Positions 8,726 through 16,792 of a stretch of 64,000 nucleotides of DNA are shown in pieces (within the stretch, counting starts at the first letter, position 1; each line of letters starts with the position of its first letter). The notes under the pieces were generated by a model. It ran no database searches and was not told the origin of the DNA. It worked only from the letters and a program-made list of their open reading frames with translations. Source of the stretch: Halomonas salipaludis (GTDB taxonomy: Bacteria > Pseudomonadota > Gammaproteobacteria > Pseudomonadales > Halomonadaceae); contig NZ_NSKB01000002.1 of assembly GCF_002286975.1 (NCBI RefSeq), positions 310,001 to 374,000 of the forward strand, given 5' to 3'. The position numbers and the translations under genes are program-made.

Positions 8726-9814
8726 ATGGGCGCTCTGCCAGAAATTTCGAAAGATGGAGTGAGACGCCATATCGCGCTCGTTATCAAAGGACTGACCGAC
8801 CTACGTCATGACGGTCGCTTTCACGAACCAAACCTTGATGGCACCGCAGGCGATTACGTCAGTTTCAACAATTGGGAGTGGCCGCAGGGCGTCGGACTCT
8901 ACGGAATTGCAAGACTTTGGCAGCATACCGGTGATGAAGAAGCGAAAAAGCTGCTGGAAAACTGGTACGACGCCCAGCTGTCCGCCGGGTTGCCTTCGCT
9001 CAACGTCAATACCACTGCGCCAATGCTGGCTCTGTCGATTCTGTGGTCGGAGACCGGCGATCCTCGCTGGGAGAGTAGCCTCGCTAAATGGGCCGAGCAA
9101 TTGATGGCGGAGATGCCACGCACGCGCTGCGGTGGGTTTCAGCACAACGTGTCGGATAAAATCAATGACAATGAGCTTTGGGACGATACGCTGTTCATGG
9201 TCGCACTTTTTCTGGCCAACTATGGCCGGGCCGCCGATCGCCCGGAGCTGTGCGACGAGGCCTGTCTCCAGTTCCTGTTGCATACCCACTACTTGAGCGA
9301 GCGCGAAACCGGTCTGTGGTTTCATGGGTGGACGTTCGACGGCCATCATAATTTCGCGCGGGCGCGCTGGGCGCGGGGCAACTCGTGGATTTCCGCCGGC
9401 CTTCTCGACTTCCTCGAAACGGCCGACCTGACACCGTCGCTCGAGCGTTATTTTGGCTGGGTGCTGCGCTCCCAGATGGAAGCGCTGCTCGACTACCAGT
9501 GTTCCAGCGGCGCTTGGCGGACTCTCGTTGACGATGAAACTTCCTATGAAGAGATCTCCGCCACGGCGGCGTTCGGCTACGCTTTTCTGAAAGGCGCACG
9601 GCTCGGTTATGGTGACGAGCGCTGGGAGCGCGCCGGAAGATTGGCGCTACAGGCGGTGATCGACAACATCGAGGAAGATGGCACGGTTGCAAATGTCTCC
9701 TATGGCACGCGGATGGGGCACACGCTGCAGTTTTATCGGGATATCCCGATTCATCCCACTGCCTATGGTCAGTCGATGTCGCTTTTGTGCCTGGTGGAGG
9801 CGCTACAGCACTGA
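8726..9814 (+). CDS. GH105 unsaturated rhamnogalacturonyl/glucuronyl hydrolase
   Basis: A 362-residue cytoplasmic (alpha/alpha)6-barrel enzyme of glycoside hydrolase family 105 (YteR/RhiN type), which hydrolyses the unsaturated uronate from the non-reducing end of lyase products. Features include NWEWPQGVGLYGIARLW near the N-terminus, the acid/base Asp region NELWDDTLFMVALFLANYG (residues 151-169), WFHGWTFDGHHNFARARWARGNSW and the C-terminal HPTAYGQSMSLLCLVEAL. GGAGATGG lies before the ATG. It follows the receptor by 133 nt, in which TCACCTT and AAGGTGA arms could form a hairpin. Its product is the substrate of KduI across the locus. Confidence 0.9.
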   Translation: MGALPEISKDGVRRHIALVIKGLTDLRHDGRFHEPNLDGTAGDYVSFNNWEWPQGVGLYGIARLWQHTGDEEAKKLLENWYDAQLSAGLPSLNVNTTAPMLALSILWSETGDPRWESSLAKWAEQLMAEMPRTRCGGFQHNVSDKINDNELWDDTLFMVALFLANYGRAADRPELCDEACLQFLLHTHYLSERETGLWFHGWTFDGHHNFARARWARGNSWISAGLLDFLETADLTPSLERYFGWVLRSQMEALLDYQCSSGAWRTLVDDETSYEEISATAAFGYAFLKGARLGYGDERWERAGRLALQAVIDNIEEDGTVANVSYGTRMGHTLQFYRDIPIHPTAYGQSMSLLCLVEALQH

Positions 9815-9922
9815 GCCTTTCTGAGCGACGTTGGTGAAGCCAGCGCTGAGGGGGTGCTTACAAAAGTCACAGCGTTAGGCCCGCTCCCGACGGACCAACG
9901 CACGTCCCATATCCGTGTGGGT

Positions 9923-9939
9923 CGCAAGGACACCTTGCG
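9923..9939. promoter_or_regulatory. Palindrome upstream of the Spy-like gene (CGCAAGG-N3-CCTTGCG)
   Basis: CGCAAGGACACCTTGCG is a perfect 7-bp inverted repeat about 85 nt upstream of the Spy-like gene start. A second inverted repeat lies immediately downstream. It has no T-tract, so it looks more like a protein-binding site than a terminator. The binding protein is unknown. Confidence 0.4.
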
Positions 9940-9943
9940 CGAT

Positions 9944-9964
9944 GGTTGCACCCTTGCTGCAACC
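9944..9964. promoter_or_regulatory. Second palindrome upstream of the Spy-like gene (GGTTGCA-N7-TGCAACC)
   Basis: Perfect 7-bp arms GGTTGCA and TGCAACC separated by CCCTTGC, starting five bases after the previous palindrome. Two adjacent palindromes in a 210-nt gap suggest an envelope-stress regulatory region. No regulator is encoded nearby. Confidence 0.35.
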
Positions 9965-10023
9965 TGATTGCACGTCGCCAGGCGACAGTGTCAGCGTCAA
10001 TCCGTAGGGACGAGGAGTCCACC

Positions 10024-10737
10024 ATGATTCGATTGAGCCTTCGCAAGACCCTGATGCCGGCGCTGCTGGCGCTGGCCATCGCGCCGCTGTCGCTGGCCGT
10101 CAGCGCCGCCGACCACGGCGACGATGCCGCCCAGGGCGAGCGCTACCAGCACAAGCACGCCGCGCATCTCGATGCCATGCAGCAGCGCCTGGGCTTCGAT
10201 GACGATACCCGAGCCGAACTGCAAGCCGCCCACGCCGAGATGCGCGACGCCCATCGCGATCTCAAGGGCCAGGACTTCGACTCCCGCGACGAACGCCGCG
10301 ACGCCTACCGCGAGCTGCATGAACAGCATCGTGCCGCCCTCGACGATATCCTCACCGACGAGCAGCGCGAAGAGCTGCGCAGCGCCATGCGTGAAAAAAT
10401 GCAGGAGCACCGCGCCGAGCGCCGCGAGGCGATGCAGGAGCGCCTTACCGCGCTGGTCGACGGCTGGGAGCTGAGTGACGAGGAGCGCGCGGCCCTGACC
10501 GAGACCCGCGAGGCGCTGTATAGCGATATGCGCGAGCTGCGTGAGCAAGAGTTCGACTCCCGCGATGAACGCCGCGAGGCCTACCAGGCGCTGCGCGACG
10601 AGCACCATGCGGCGCTGACCGAACTCCTCGACGAGCAGCAGCTCGAGGAGCTCAAGGCCGCCATGCAGCCCAAAGGCAGTAAGCACGGCCATCGCCACCA
10701 CGGCAAGCGCGGCCACCCGTCCGAGCGCGACGCCTGA
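10024..10737 (+). CDS. Secreted Spy/CpxP-like helical protein with two tandem repeats
   Basis: A 237-residue protein with a signal peptide (RLSLRKTLMPALLALAIAPLSLAVSAA) and a highly charged, helical mature part ending in a His/Lys-rich tail (residues about 218-232). Two copies of a segment of about 73 residues are visible: residues about 50-120 (LDAMQQRLGFDDDTRAEL to LTDEQREELRSAM) and about 140-214 (LTALVDGWELSDEERAAL to LLDEQQLEELKAAM). Both contain FDSRDERR followed by AYxxLxxxHxAAL. The LTDEQ-type motif recalls the LTxxQ motif of the Spy/CpxP periplasmic chaperone family, where each protein normally has one such unit. Periplasmic chaperoning or metal binding by the His tail is inference. 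Confidence 0.75.
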   Translation: MIRLSLRKTLMPALLALAIAPLSLAVSAADHGDDAAQGERYQHKHAAHLDAMQQRLGFDDDTRAELQAAHAEMRDAHRDLKGQDFDSRDERRDAYRELHEQHRAALDDILTDEQREELRSAMREKMQEHRAERREAMQERLTALVDGWELSDEERAALTETREALYSDMRELREQEFDSRDERREAYQALRDEHHAALTELLDEQQLEELKAAMQPKGSKHGHRHHGKRGHPSERDA

Positions 10738-10742
10738 CGGAC

Positions 10743-10773
10743 GCGGCGCCGCTGACCCAGTCCCCGGCGCCGC
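10743..10773 (+). terminator. GC-rich hairpin after the Spy-like gene
   Basis: Perfect 9-bp arms GCGGCGCCG and CGGCGCCGC around a 13-nt loop start five bases after the stop codon and are followed by ATTACGCTATTA. It probably ends transcription or stabilises the mRNA; the weak T-tract lowers confidence in intrinsic termination. Confidence 0.55.
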
Positions 10774-10825
10774 ATTACGCTATTACCCCATGCGCCCGGC
10801 ATCCTCTGGCGGGCGTTGTCGTCTA

Positions 10826-12145
10826 TCAGCCGTACAGTACCCCCGGCAGCCAGAATACGATGCCCGGCACCATGTAGAGGATGAACATCGCCACGAACAC
10901 CATCAGCAGGAACGGCGCGATACCGATGAAGATATCGTTGAGCTCGATCCCCTTGGGCGAGATGCCCTTAAGGTAGAAGGCCGACATCGCCATCGGCGGG
11001 GTCAGGAACGAGGTCTGGATATTGAGCGCCACCAGTACCCCGAAGAACAGTGGGTCGATGCCGAACATGTGCAGCAGCGGCAGGAAGATCGGCACGAAGA
11101 TGATGATGATCTCGGTCCACTCCAGCGGCCAGCCAAGGATGAAAATCATCAACTGGGCGAGCAGCAGGAACTGCAAAGGTGTCAGCGACATGCCGCTGAT
11201 CCAGTGCTCGATCAGCGAGTGGCCGTCGAGCAGCGAGAACACCGACGAGAAGATCCACGAGCCGACGAACAGCCAGCACACCATGGCGCTGGTACGCGCG
11301 GTGAGGAACACCGCCTCGCGCAGCCGGGCGAAGGTCAACTGACGGTAGGCCGCGGCCAGCAGGATCGCCCCCAGGGCGCCGATACCGGCTGCCTCGTGGG
11401 GAGTGGCCAGGCCAAACAGGATCGCCCCCAGCACCGACATGATCAGCACGAACAGCGGCACGAAGGAGGTCAAAAGCCCCCAGTAGACCTTGCCCAGCGG
11501 CACATTTAACTGCTCGGCCGGCAGCTTCGGCGCCACCTTGGGGTTGATCATCGCGCGCCCCATGACGTAGAGGATATAGAGCCCCGCCAGCAGCAGCCCG
11601 GGGATCAGCGCCGCGGCATACAGGCGCACTACCGAGACCCCAGCCATGGCGCCATACAGGATCAACATGATGCTCGGCGGGATCAGGATCCCCAGGCAGC
11701 CGCCGGCACAGATCACCCCGCTCGACATACGCTTGTCGTAGCCGGCATTGAGCATCGCCGGCAGCGCCAGCAGCCCCATCAGGGTCACCACCGCACCGAC
11801 GATGCCGGTGGCCGTAGCAAACAGCGCACAGGTGATCAGGCTGGCCACCGCCAGCGAGGCCGGCATGCCGCGCGCCGCCAGCTGCAGGCTCGAGAACAGC
11901 CGGTCGAGAATATTGGCACGCTCGACCATATAGCCCATGAACAGGAACAGCGGCACAGCAATCAGCACGTCGTTGGACATCACCCCATAGGCGCGCTGCA
12001 CCAGTAGCGAGAAGATGATGTCGCCGATGGCGAAATAGCCGAAGGCGATGCCCATGGCAATCAGCGTGAAGGCAATGGGGAAGCCGAGCATGATCAGGAT
12101 GACCAACATGCCCAGCATCAGGATACCGATTTCCGGTTCGCTCAT
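10826..12145 (-). CDS. TRAP transporter large permease (DctM, mannitol/chloroaromatic type)
   Basis: A 439-residue membrane protein with about 12-13 helices. Signatures include IAVPLFLFMGYMVERANILDRLF, LFATATGIVGAVVTLMGLLALPAML, AGGCLGILIPPSIMLILYGAMAGVS and FLTPPMAMSAFYLKGISPKGI, all typical of the large subunit in the COG4664 branch. Its ATG overlaps the TGA of the small subunit gene (ATGA), so the two are coupled. It is the last gene of the dctP-dctQ-dctM operon on this strand. The substrate is unknown; this branch includes carriers for 2-oxo acids and lactate. Confidence 0.93.
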   Translation of the reverse strand: MSEPEIGILMLGMLVILIMLGFPIAFTLIAMGIAFGYFAIGDIIFSLLVQRAYGVMSNDVLIAVPLFLFMGYMVERANILDRLFSSLQLAARGMPASLAVASLITCALFATATGIVGAVVTLMGLLALPAMLNAGYDKRMSSGVICAGGCLGILIPPSIMLILYGAMAGVSVVRLYAAALIPGLLLAGLYILYVMGRAMINPKVAPKLPAEQLNVPLGKVYWGLLTSFVPLFVLIMSVLGAILFGLATPHEAAGIGALGAILLAAAYRQLTFARLREAVFLTARTSAMVCWLFVGSWIFSSVFSLLDGHSLIEHWISGMSLTPLQFLLLAQLMIFILGWPLEWTEIIIIFVPIFLPLLHMFGIDPLFFGVLVALNIQTSFLTPPMAMSAFYLKGISPKGIELNDIFIGIAPFLLMVFVAMFILYMVPGIVFWLPGVLYG

Positions 12146-12738
12146 TGCCGATCCTCCGGAGGTGTCTGCTGAGCAGAAAGAATCTCATCCTGCTTATTGA
12201 TCGGAATGGCGACCTCCTCCACGTCACCGAGGCGGCGCGGCCATTTACCATGTTTGAGACACAGGATGCAGCGGCTGACCTCGGCCACGCCCTGCAGTGC
12301 CAGCAGCGCCGCACAGGCGGGGATCACGAACTTGTAGGGGTAGATCGGCGGCCCACCGGGGGTATAGGAGCTGTGCTCGTTCTGGCGGAAGGAGAGCGCG
12401 AAGAAGTCCCAGCCGTAGAACAGCAGTGCCAGGATGCCGGGGTAGAAGAAAATCATGTAGAGCCCCAGGTCAAGCCCCGCCTGAACCCGTGGCGGGAAGT
12501 AGCGCGACACCACGTCAGCCCGCACATGGGCGTTATGCGCCAGGGCATAGGCACCGGCCATCATGAACAGGGTGCCGTAGAGCATGTAGCTGGTATCGTA
12601 GGCCCAGGTCGTGGGTGCGCCCACCACATAGCGCATGAAGACCTCGTAGCTGACCACAAAGGTCAGGAGCAGGATGGCCCAGGCAAATACCTTGCCCATC
12701 CAGGTACTGATATGGTCGATGAAGAAGATGAAGCGCAT
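12142..12738 (-). CDS. TRAP transporter small permease (DctQ, mannitol/chloroaromatic type)
   Basis: A 198-residue protein with four membrane helices and a long cytoplasmic C-terminal tail, longer than the DctQ at 5802-6308 as expected for this TRAP branch. Family-like segments are YEVFMRYVVGAPTTWAYDTSYMLYG and AHVRADVVSRYFPPRVQAGLDL. GAGG lies seven bases before the ATG. It is 98 nt after the receptor gene and overlaps dctM by 4 nt. Confidence 0.92.
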   Translation of the reverse strand: MRFIFFIDHISTWMGKVFAWAILLLTFVVSYEVFMRYVVGAPTTWAYDTSYMLYGTLFMMAGAYALAHNAHVRADVVSRYFPPRVQAGLDLGLYMIFFYPGILALLFYGWDFFALSFRQNEHSSYTPGGPPIYPYKFVIPACAALLALQGVAEVSRCILCLKHGKWPRRLGDVEEVAIPINKQDEILSAQQTPPEDRQ

Positions 12739-12836
12739 GACAACCTCTCACCCTGGGCCGCACTACCCCATCACGGGCAGTGCAGCCGGTCGATGTCCCG
12801 CCGCCTCCTGGCAGCGGGTGATTGACGGCCCGAGGC

Positions 12837-14051
12837 CTAGAGGATGGTGGAGGTGTCGGTAGGTTCCTTGCCATAGAAGTGGCGATAGGCAGGGCCTTTG
12901 GGGGTATTACCTTCTAGATGCCAGCCGACCACGCGCTCACAGTAGGCTTTCTGGCTATCGACGACCCTCTTGAAGAACTCACTGTTGTTCGATTCGCGCT
13001 CGATCACCGTGTCCCAGGCGGCGAGCTGCGCTTCGAGCACCGAGTCGGGGGTGATGTAGGTCTGCACCCCCTGCTCCTCGCGCATGGCGTTGAGATCACG
13101 CGGGTAGCGGTCCATGGCCTTCCAGTACATCTCCGACGAAGCGGCCTTGGCGGCATACTGCAGGATCGCCTGGAACTCTTCGGGCATCTCGTCATGTTTC
13201 TGTTTGTTGAGGATGATCTCGAAGGATTCGCAATCCTGATGGTAACTGCGCAGCATCCAGGTCTTGCTGACATCGGGGAAGCCCAGCAGGCGATCCGACG
13301 ATGGATTGTTGAACTCGGCGCCGTCGAGCAAGCCACGGTCCATGGCAGGGACGATATCGCCGCCGCCCATGATCGTCACCGCCGCACCGAACTCGTTCAT
13401 CAGGTCAGCGGCCAACCCTACCGTGCGGTACTTGAGGCCACGTAGATCGTCGGCGCTGCTGATCGGCTCCTTGAACCAGCCCAGTGCTTGGGTCGGCATC
13501 GGCCCACTAAGGTAGCCCACCAGCGGCAGTTCCATATCTGCGAGCAGCTCGTTGTAGAGTGCCAGCCCTTCATCGTTCCAGAACCAGGCCAGGAACTGAT
13601 GCGCATCCCAGCCGAACGGCGGCGGCGTACCGAATAGCGAGAAAGCCTTATGCTTGCCGTACCAGTAGGCCGCCACCCCGTGGCCGCCGTCGAGGGCACC
13701 TGAAATCACCGCATCCTGCATCTGCAGGGCGCCTACTACCGCGCCGGCAGGCAGCAGATTGAGGCGCAGGCGACCGCCGGACATCTCGTTGACGATGCGT
13801 ACGTAGTCCGCCGCGAACTCGTGAAAGATGTCCTGGTTGGGCCAGGTGCTCTGGAAGCGTAGCGTGGTGGTCTGGGCCACGGCGATGCTGGGAAAGCCTA
13901 CCGCGGCAGCGGCGCCGACGGCAGCCGCTGAACCGGTGAGGAAGCGGCGTCGTGACGCACTGGGTGGCGTGGTGGCAGATTCGAGAGACGGCGTGGTGCT
14001 GGCGACTTCCACGGGTGATGTGGAAGCGCTTCGAGGCATATCGTGAGTCAT
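12837..14051 (-). CDS. TRAP solute receptor, Tat-exported (TakP-like)
   Basis: A 404-residue periplasmic receptor with an unusually long N-region before a twin-arginine signal (ASRRRFLTGSAAAVGAAAAVG, residues about 32-52) and cleavage after SIAVA. The mature part carries the 2-oxo-acid/mannitol TRAP receptor pattern: LRFQSTWPNQDIFHEFAADYVRIVNEMSGGRL, PFGWDAHQFLAWFW, LRGLKYRTVGLAADLMNEFGAAV, and DGAEFNNPSSDRLLGF. The start at 14051 was chosen for GGAG six bases upstream. Tat export fits this receptor branch, some members of which fold before export. The substrate cannot be read from sequence. Confidence 0.9.
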   Translation of the reverse strand: MTHDMPRSASTSPVEVASTTPSLESATTPPSASRRRFLTGSAAAVGAAAAVGFPSIAVAQTTTLRFQSTWPNQDIFHEFAADYVRIVNEMSGGRLRLNLLPAGAVVGALQMQDAVISGALDGGHGVAAYWYGKHKAFSLFGTPPPFGWDAHQFLAWFWNDEGLALYNELLADMELPLVGYLSGPMPTQALGWFKEPISSADDLRGLKYRTVGLAADLMNEFGAAVTIMGGGDIVPAMDRGLLDGAEFNNPSSDRLLGFPDVSKTWMLRSYHQDCESFEIILNKQKHDEMPEEFQAILQYAAKAASSEMYWKAMDRYPRDLNAMREEQGVQTYITPDSVLEAQLAAWDTVIERESNNSEFFKRVVDSQKAYCERVVGWHLEGNTPKGPAYRHFYGKEPTDTSTIL

Positions 14052-14310
14052 TGGGTTCTCCAACGAGGCGGTTATCGTTATTGGTTTACCTGCGCTGAAC
14101 CGGGTCTCCTTCCCCAGAGGAGCGGCGTACGACTGATCGCGCATCACCGGGGCGTCCGGCACCCAACACCTGACATATCACGATCAGTTACATCAGGTAT
14201 AGCTGGGTAAACAAGGATTGCAAGGCAGTGGCTCGCTTCCAGCGTTGAATTACAGTCAAGCATGCAGATCCGTCACCGGGGGGTTGAAGGGAACTCTCGG
14301 GTCGGGTATT

Positions 14311-14335
14311 TTATTTGAACGATCAATCAATAAAA
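14311..14335. promoter_or_regulatory. BetI-like operator half-site 1
   Basis: The 11-mer CGATCAATCAA (14320-14330) lies in an AT-rich stretch in the 530-nt gap between the TRAP receptor and the BCCT gene. The same 11-mer recurs inside the perfect palindrome at 14485-14510. On its left it pairs only partly (TTGA-N4-TCAA), so it may be a weaker site. The rest of the gap shows no gene I can support. Confidence 0.45.
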
Positions 14336-14484
14336 AATACTACCTTACCCTGGCGGCTGGCTACGCTCAGCTAGCTACCGCCAATCTGCAGCGACTCGGC
14401 ACGCTGCTGCCGAAAGCGTCTCGCCCCATGTCCCGATACGACATGCATGGCAACCGCCATGGGCAAACGATATGACTTGGCGCT

Positions 14485-14510
14485 ATTTTGATTGGGCGAT
14501 CAATCAAAAT
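14485..14510. promoter_or_regulatory. BetI-like operator upstream of the BCCT transporter
   Basis: Perfect 10-bp arms ATTTTGATTG and CAATCAAAAT around GGCGAT, 72 nt upstream of the transporter start. The TTGATTG/CAATCAA arms resemble operators of the choline-responsive TetR-family repressor BetI, which fits a choline/betaine carrier downstream. No betI gene is in the window, so regulation in trans is inferred. Confidence 0.55.
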
Positions 14511-14581
14511 AACAGCGACGTCACATCGCGGCCCAGCGCAGTGGGAGGCACCACATCAACAACGCTAAGGGAGTCTGCCCA

Positions 14582-16612
14582 ATGGCGCATGACCAACATC
14601 CCCCCGAACGCCGGGATCGGCTCAACCCGGCCGTTTTCCACGGCTCGGTGGCCGGCATCCTGGTATTCCTGGTCGTTACCATGACCTTCACCGAGCAGGC
14701 CGGCGAGTTCTTCGACGCCGGCCTGGCCTGGGTAAGCGCCACCTTCGGCTGGTACTACATGCTGGCGGTGGTCGCCTACCTGGTGTTCGTGGTGCTGATC
14801 GGCTGCTCGCGGTTCGGCAGCATCCGCCTCGGCCCCGATCACTCGCGGCCGGAGTTCTCGCTACTCTCCTGGTCGGCGATGCTGTTCGCCGCCGGCATCG
14901 GCATCGACCTGCTGTTCTTCAGCGTCGCCGAGCCGGTCGCCCACTATCTGGCGCCGCCCGACCTCGCCCCCGAAAGCCAGGCGGCAATGCGCGCCGCGGT
15001 GGTGCAGACCTTCATGCACTGGGGGCTGTCCGGCTGGGGGCTGTACGTACTGATGGGCATGGCACTGGCCTACTTCAGCTATCGCCACCGCCTGCCGCTG
15101 GCGATCCGCAGCGCGCTCTACCCGCTGCTCGGCAAGCGCATCTACGGCCCCATCGGCCACGCCGTCGACATTACCGCGGTGATCTCCACGGTGTTCGGTA
15201 TCGCCACCAGCCTCGGCATCGGGGTGATGCAGCTCAACTACGGCCTGACCTACATGTTTGGCGTGCCCGAGAGCCTCTCGGTGCAGGTGATCCTGATCGC
15301 CCTAGTGGTCATCATGGCGACCATCTCGGTGGTCAGCGGCGTCGAGAAGGGTATCCGCCGGCTCTCCGAATTCAACATGTTGCTGGCACTGGCGCTGCTG
15401 CTGTTCGTGCTGTTCCAGGGCCACACCCTGCAGCTGCTCGACATGGTGGTCAACAACGCTGGCGACTATCTGTCCGGCTTCATCGCCAAGAGCTTCGACA
15501 CCTACGCCTTCGCCGGCGAGGAGGCCCAGGAGTGGAAGATGTGGTGGACGATCTTCTTTTGGGGCTGGTGGATCGCCTGGACACCGTTCGTTGGCCTGTT
15601 CCTGGCGCGCATCTCGCGCGGGCGGACCATCCGCGAGTTCGTGGCAGGTGCGCTGGGTATCCCGCTGGCGTTCATGATGGTGTGGATGTCGGTGTTCGGT
15701 AACAGCGGTATCGAGCTGGTCGCCAACCAGGGCGTCGTCGAACTCGGCGAACAGGCCCTGAGCACCCCGCAGACCACGCTCTACACCCTGCTCGAGTATT
15801 ACCCCTGGGTGGGTCTGACTGCGGCGGTGGTGACCGTGCTCGGTATCGTCTTCTTCATCACCTCGGCGGACTCCGGGGCACTGGTGCTGGCCAACTTCAC
15901 CTCGATCCTCTCCGACGTCAACCACGACGCGCCGGTGACCCTGCGCATCTTCTGGTCGACGGTGATCGGTCTGATCACCATCGCCCTGCTGATGGCCGGC
16001 GGGCTAGCGGCGCTGCAGAGCGCCGTGGTAATCACCGCCCTGCCGTTCTCGCTGGTGATCTTCGCGATCATGGCCGGCATGTACCGTGCCCTGCGCATGG
16101 AGGGCGACAAGGCCGACGCCCGCCGTCGCATCGCCGGCACCGCGCCGGGCGGCGACTGGCGCGAGCGCCTCGACCGCGCGCTGGACACCTCCAACCGCGC
16201 CGGCGCCGCGGCAACCATCGAACATTCGATCCGCCCGGCGCTGACCCAGTTCGCCCAGGAGCTGGAGGGGCGCGGCCAGGTCGCCAATGTCAGTGAGGAG
16301 CAGGTCGAGGGTGAGCCGCTGCCGCGCCTGACGCTGCAGGTCGAGCTCGAGAACGCGCCGTTCTTCGTCTATCAGGTGTGCCCGCATCGCATGCGCACGC
16401 CGAGCTTCCTGCCGGTGGACGACGACTACTACGTGCGCCTCGACGTCTACCTCGCCGAAGGCGGCACCGGCCAGGATCTCAACGGCTACACCCGCGGCCA
16501 GGTGATCGGCGACGTGCTGGCCGAGTATGAGCGCCACCTGCACTTCCTGGCGCTGGCTGGCGAGAACGGTAGCGTCCCCGCCATGCCCGGAGCGGTGGGC
16601 GACTCGCCCTGA
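14582..16612 (+). CDS. BCCT-family choline/betaine transporter with C-terminal cytoplasmic domain
   Basis: A 676-residue secondary transporter. Residues about 15-500 contain 12 membrane helices with BCCT signatures: MLFAAGIGIDLLFFSVAEPVAHYL, MHWGLSGWGLYVLMGMALAYFSYR, the helix KMWWTIFFWGWWIAWTPFVGLFLARISRGRTIREF and FITSADSGALVLANFTS. A tail of about 170 residues follows, as in BetT-type osmoregulated choline carriers, where the tail senses osmotic change. It imports choline or betaine with protons or sodium for osmoprotection. Upstream BetI-like sites support choline. Betaine or another quaternary amine is possible. Confidence 0.9.
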   Translation: MAHDQHPPERRDRLNPAVFHGSVAGILVFLVVTMTFTEQAGEFFDAGLAWVSATFGWYYMLAVVAYLVFVVLIGCSRFGSIRLGPDHSRPEFSLLSWSAMLFAAGIGIDLLFFSVAEPVAHYLAPPDLAPESQAAMRAAVVQTFMHWGLSGWGLYVLMGMALAYFSYRHRLPLAIRSALYPLLGKRIYGPIGHAVDITAVISTVFGIATSLGIGVMQLNYGLTYMFGVPESLSVQVILIALVVIMATISVVSGVEKGIRRLSEFNMLLALALLLFVLFQGHTLQLLDMVVNNAGDYLSGFIAKSFDTYAFAGEEAQEWKMWWTIFFWGWWIAWTPFVGLFLARISRGRTIREFVAGALGIPLAFMMVWMSVFGNSGIELVANQGVVELGEQALSTPQTTLYTLLEYYPWVGLTAAVVTVLGIVFFITSADSGALVLANFTSILSDVNHDAPVTLRIFWSTVIGLITIALLMAGGLAALQSAVVITALPFSLVIFAIMAGMYRALRMEGDKADARRRIAGTAPGGDWRERLDRALDTSNRAGAAATIEHSIRPALTQFAQELEGRGQVANVSEEQVEGEPLPRLTLQVELENAPFFVYQVCPHRMRTPSFLPVDDDYYVRLDVYLAEGGTGQDLNGYTRGQVIGDVLAEYERHLHFLALAGENGSVPAMPGAVGDSP

Positions 16613-16635
16613 GCGAAATGCAAGTAGCCAACCGT

Positions 16636-16659
16636 GCGGCGACTCTTCGGAGTCGCCGC
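16636..16659 (+). terminator. Hairpin terminator after the BCCT gene
   Basis: Perfect 10-bp arms GCGGCGACTC and GAGTCGCCGC around a TTCG tetraloop, 24 nt after the stop, followed by TTGCGTT. The very stable stem-loop with a short T-rich tail makes a plausible intrinsic terminator. Confidence 0.65.
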
Positions 16660-16792
16660 TTGCGTTAACGCCCAGGGTGATCGCAGTTGCCCCCAAAGCT
16701 AAGGGCGTCGGTGGCAGTTGCACCCCCGCGAGTAGCATGGAACACTGTTCGGCAACCCTATCTCACGGCCACTGGCCGATATTCGGATTATC

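Noticed and set aside
14218-14475. 85-codon plus-strand frame in the BCCT upstream region
   Set aside because: It lies across the AT-rich region with the BetI-like half-site, has no ribosome-binding site and mixed codon use, and fits non-coding regulatory DNA better.
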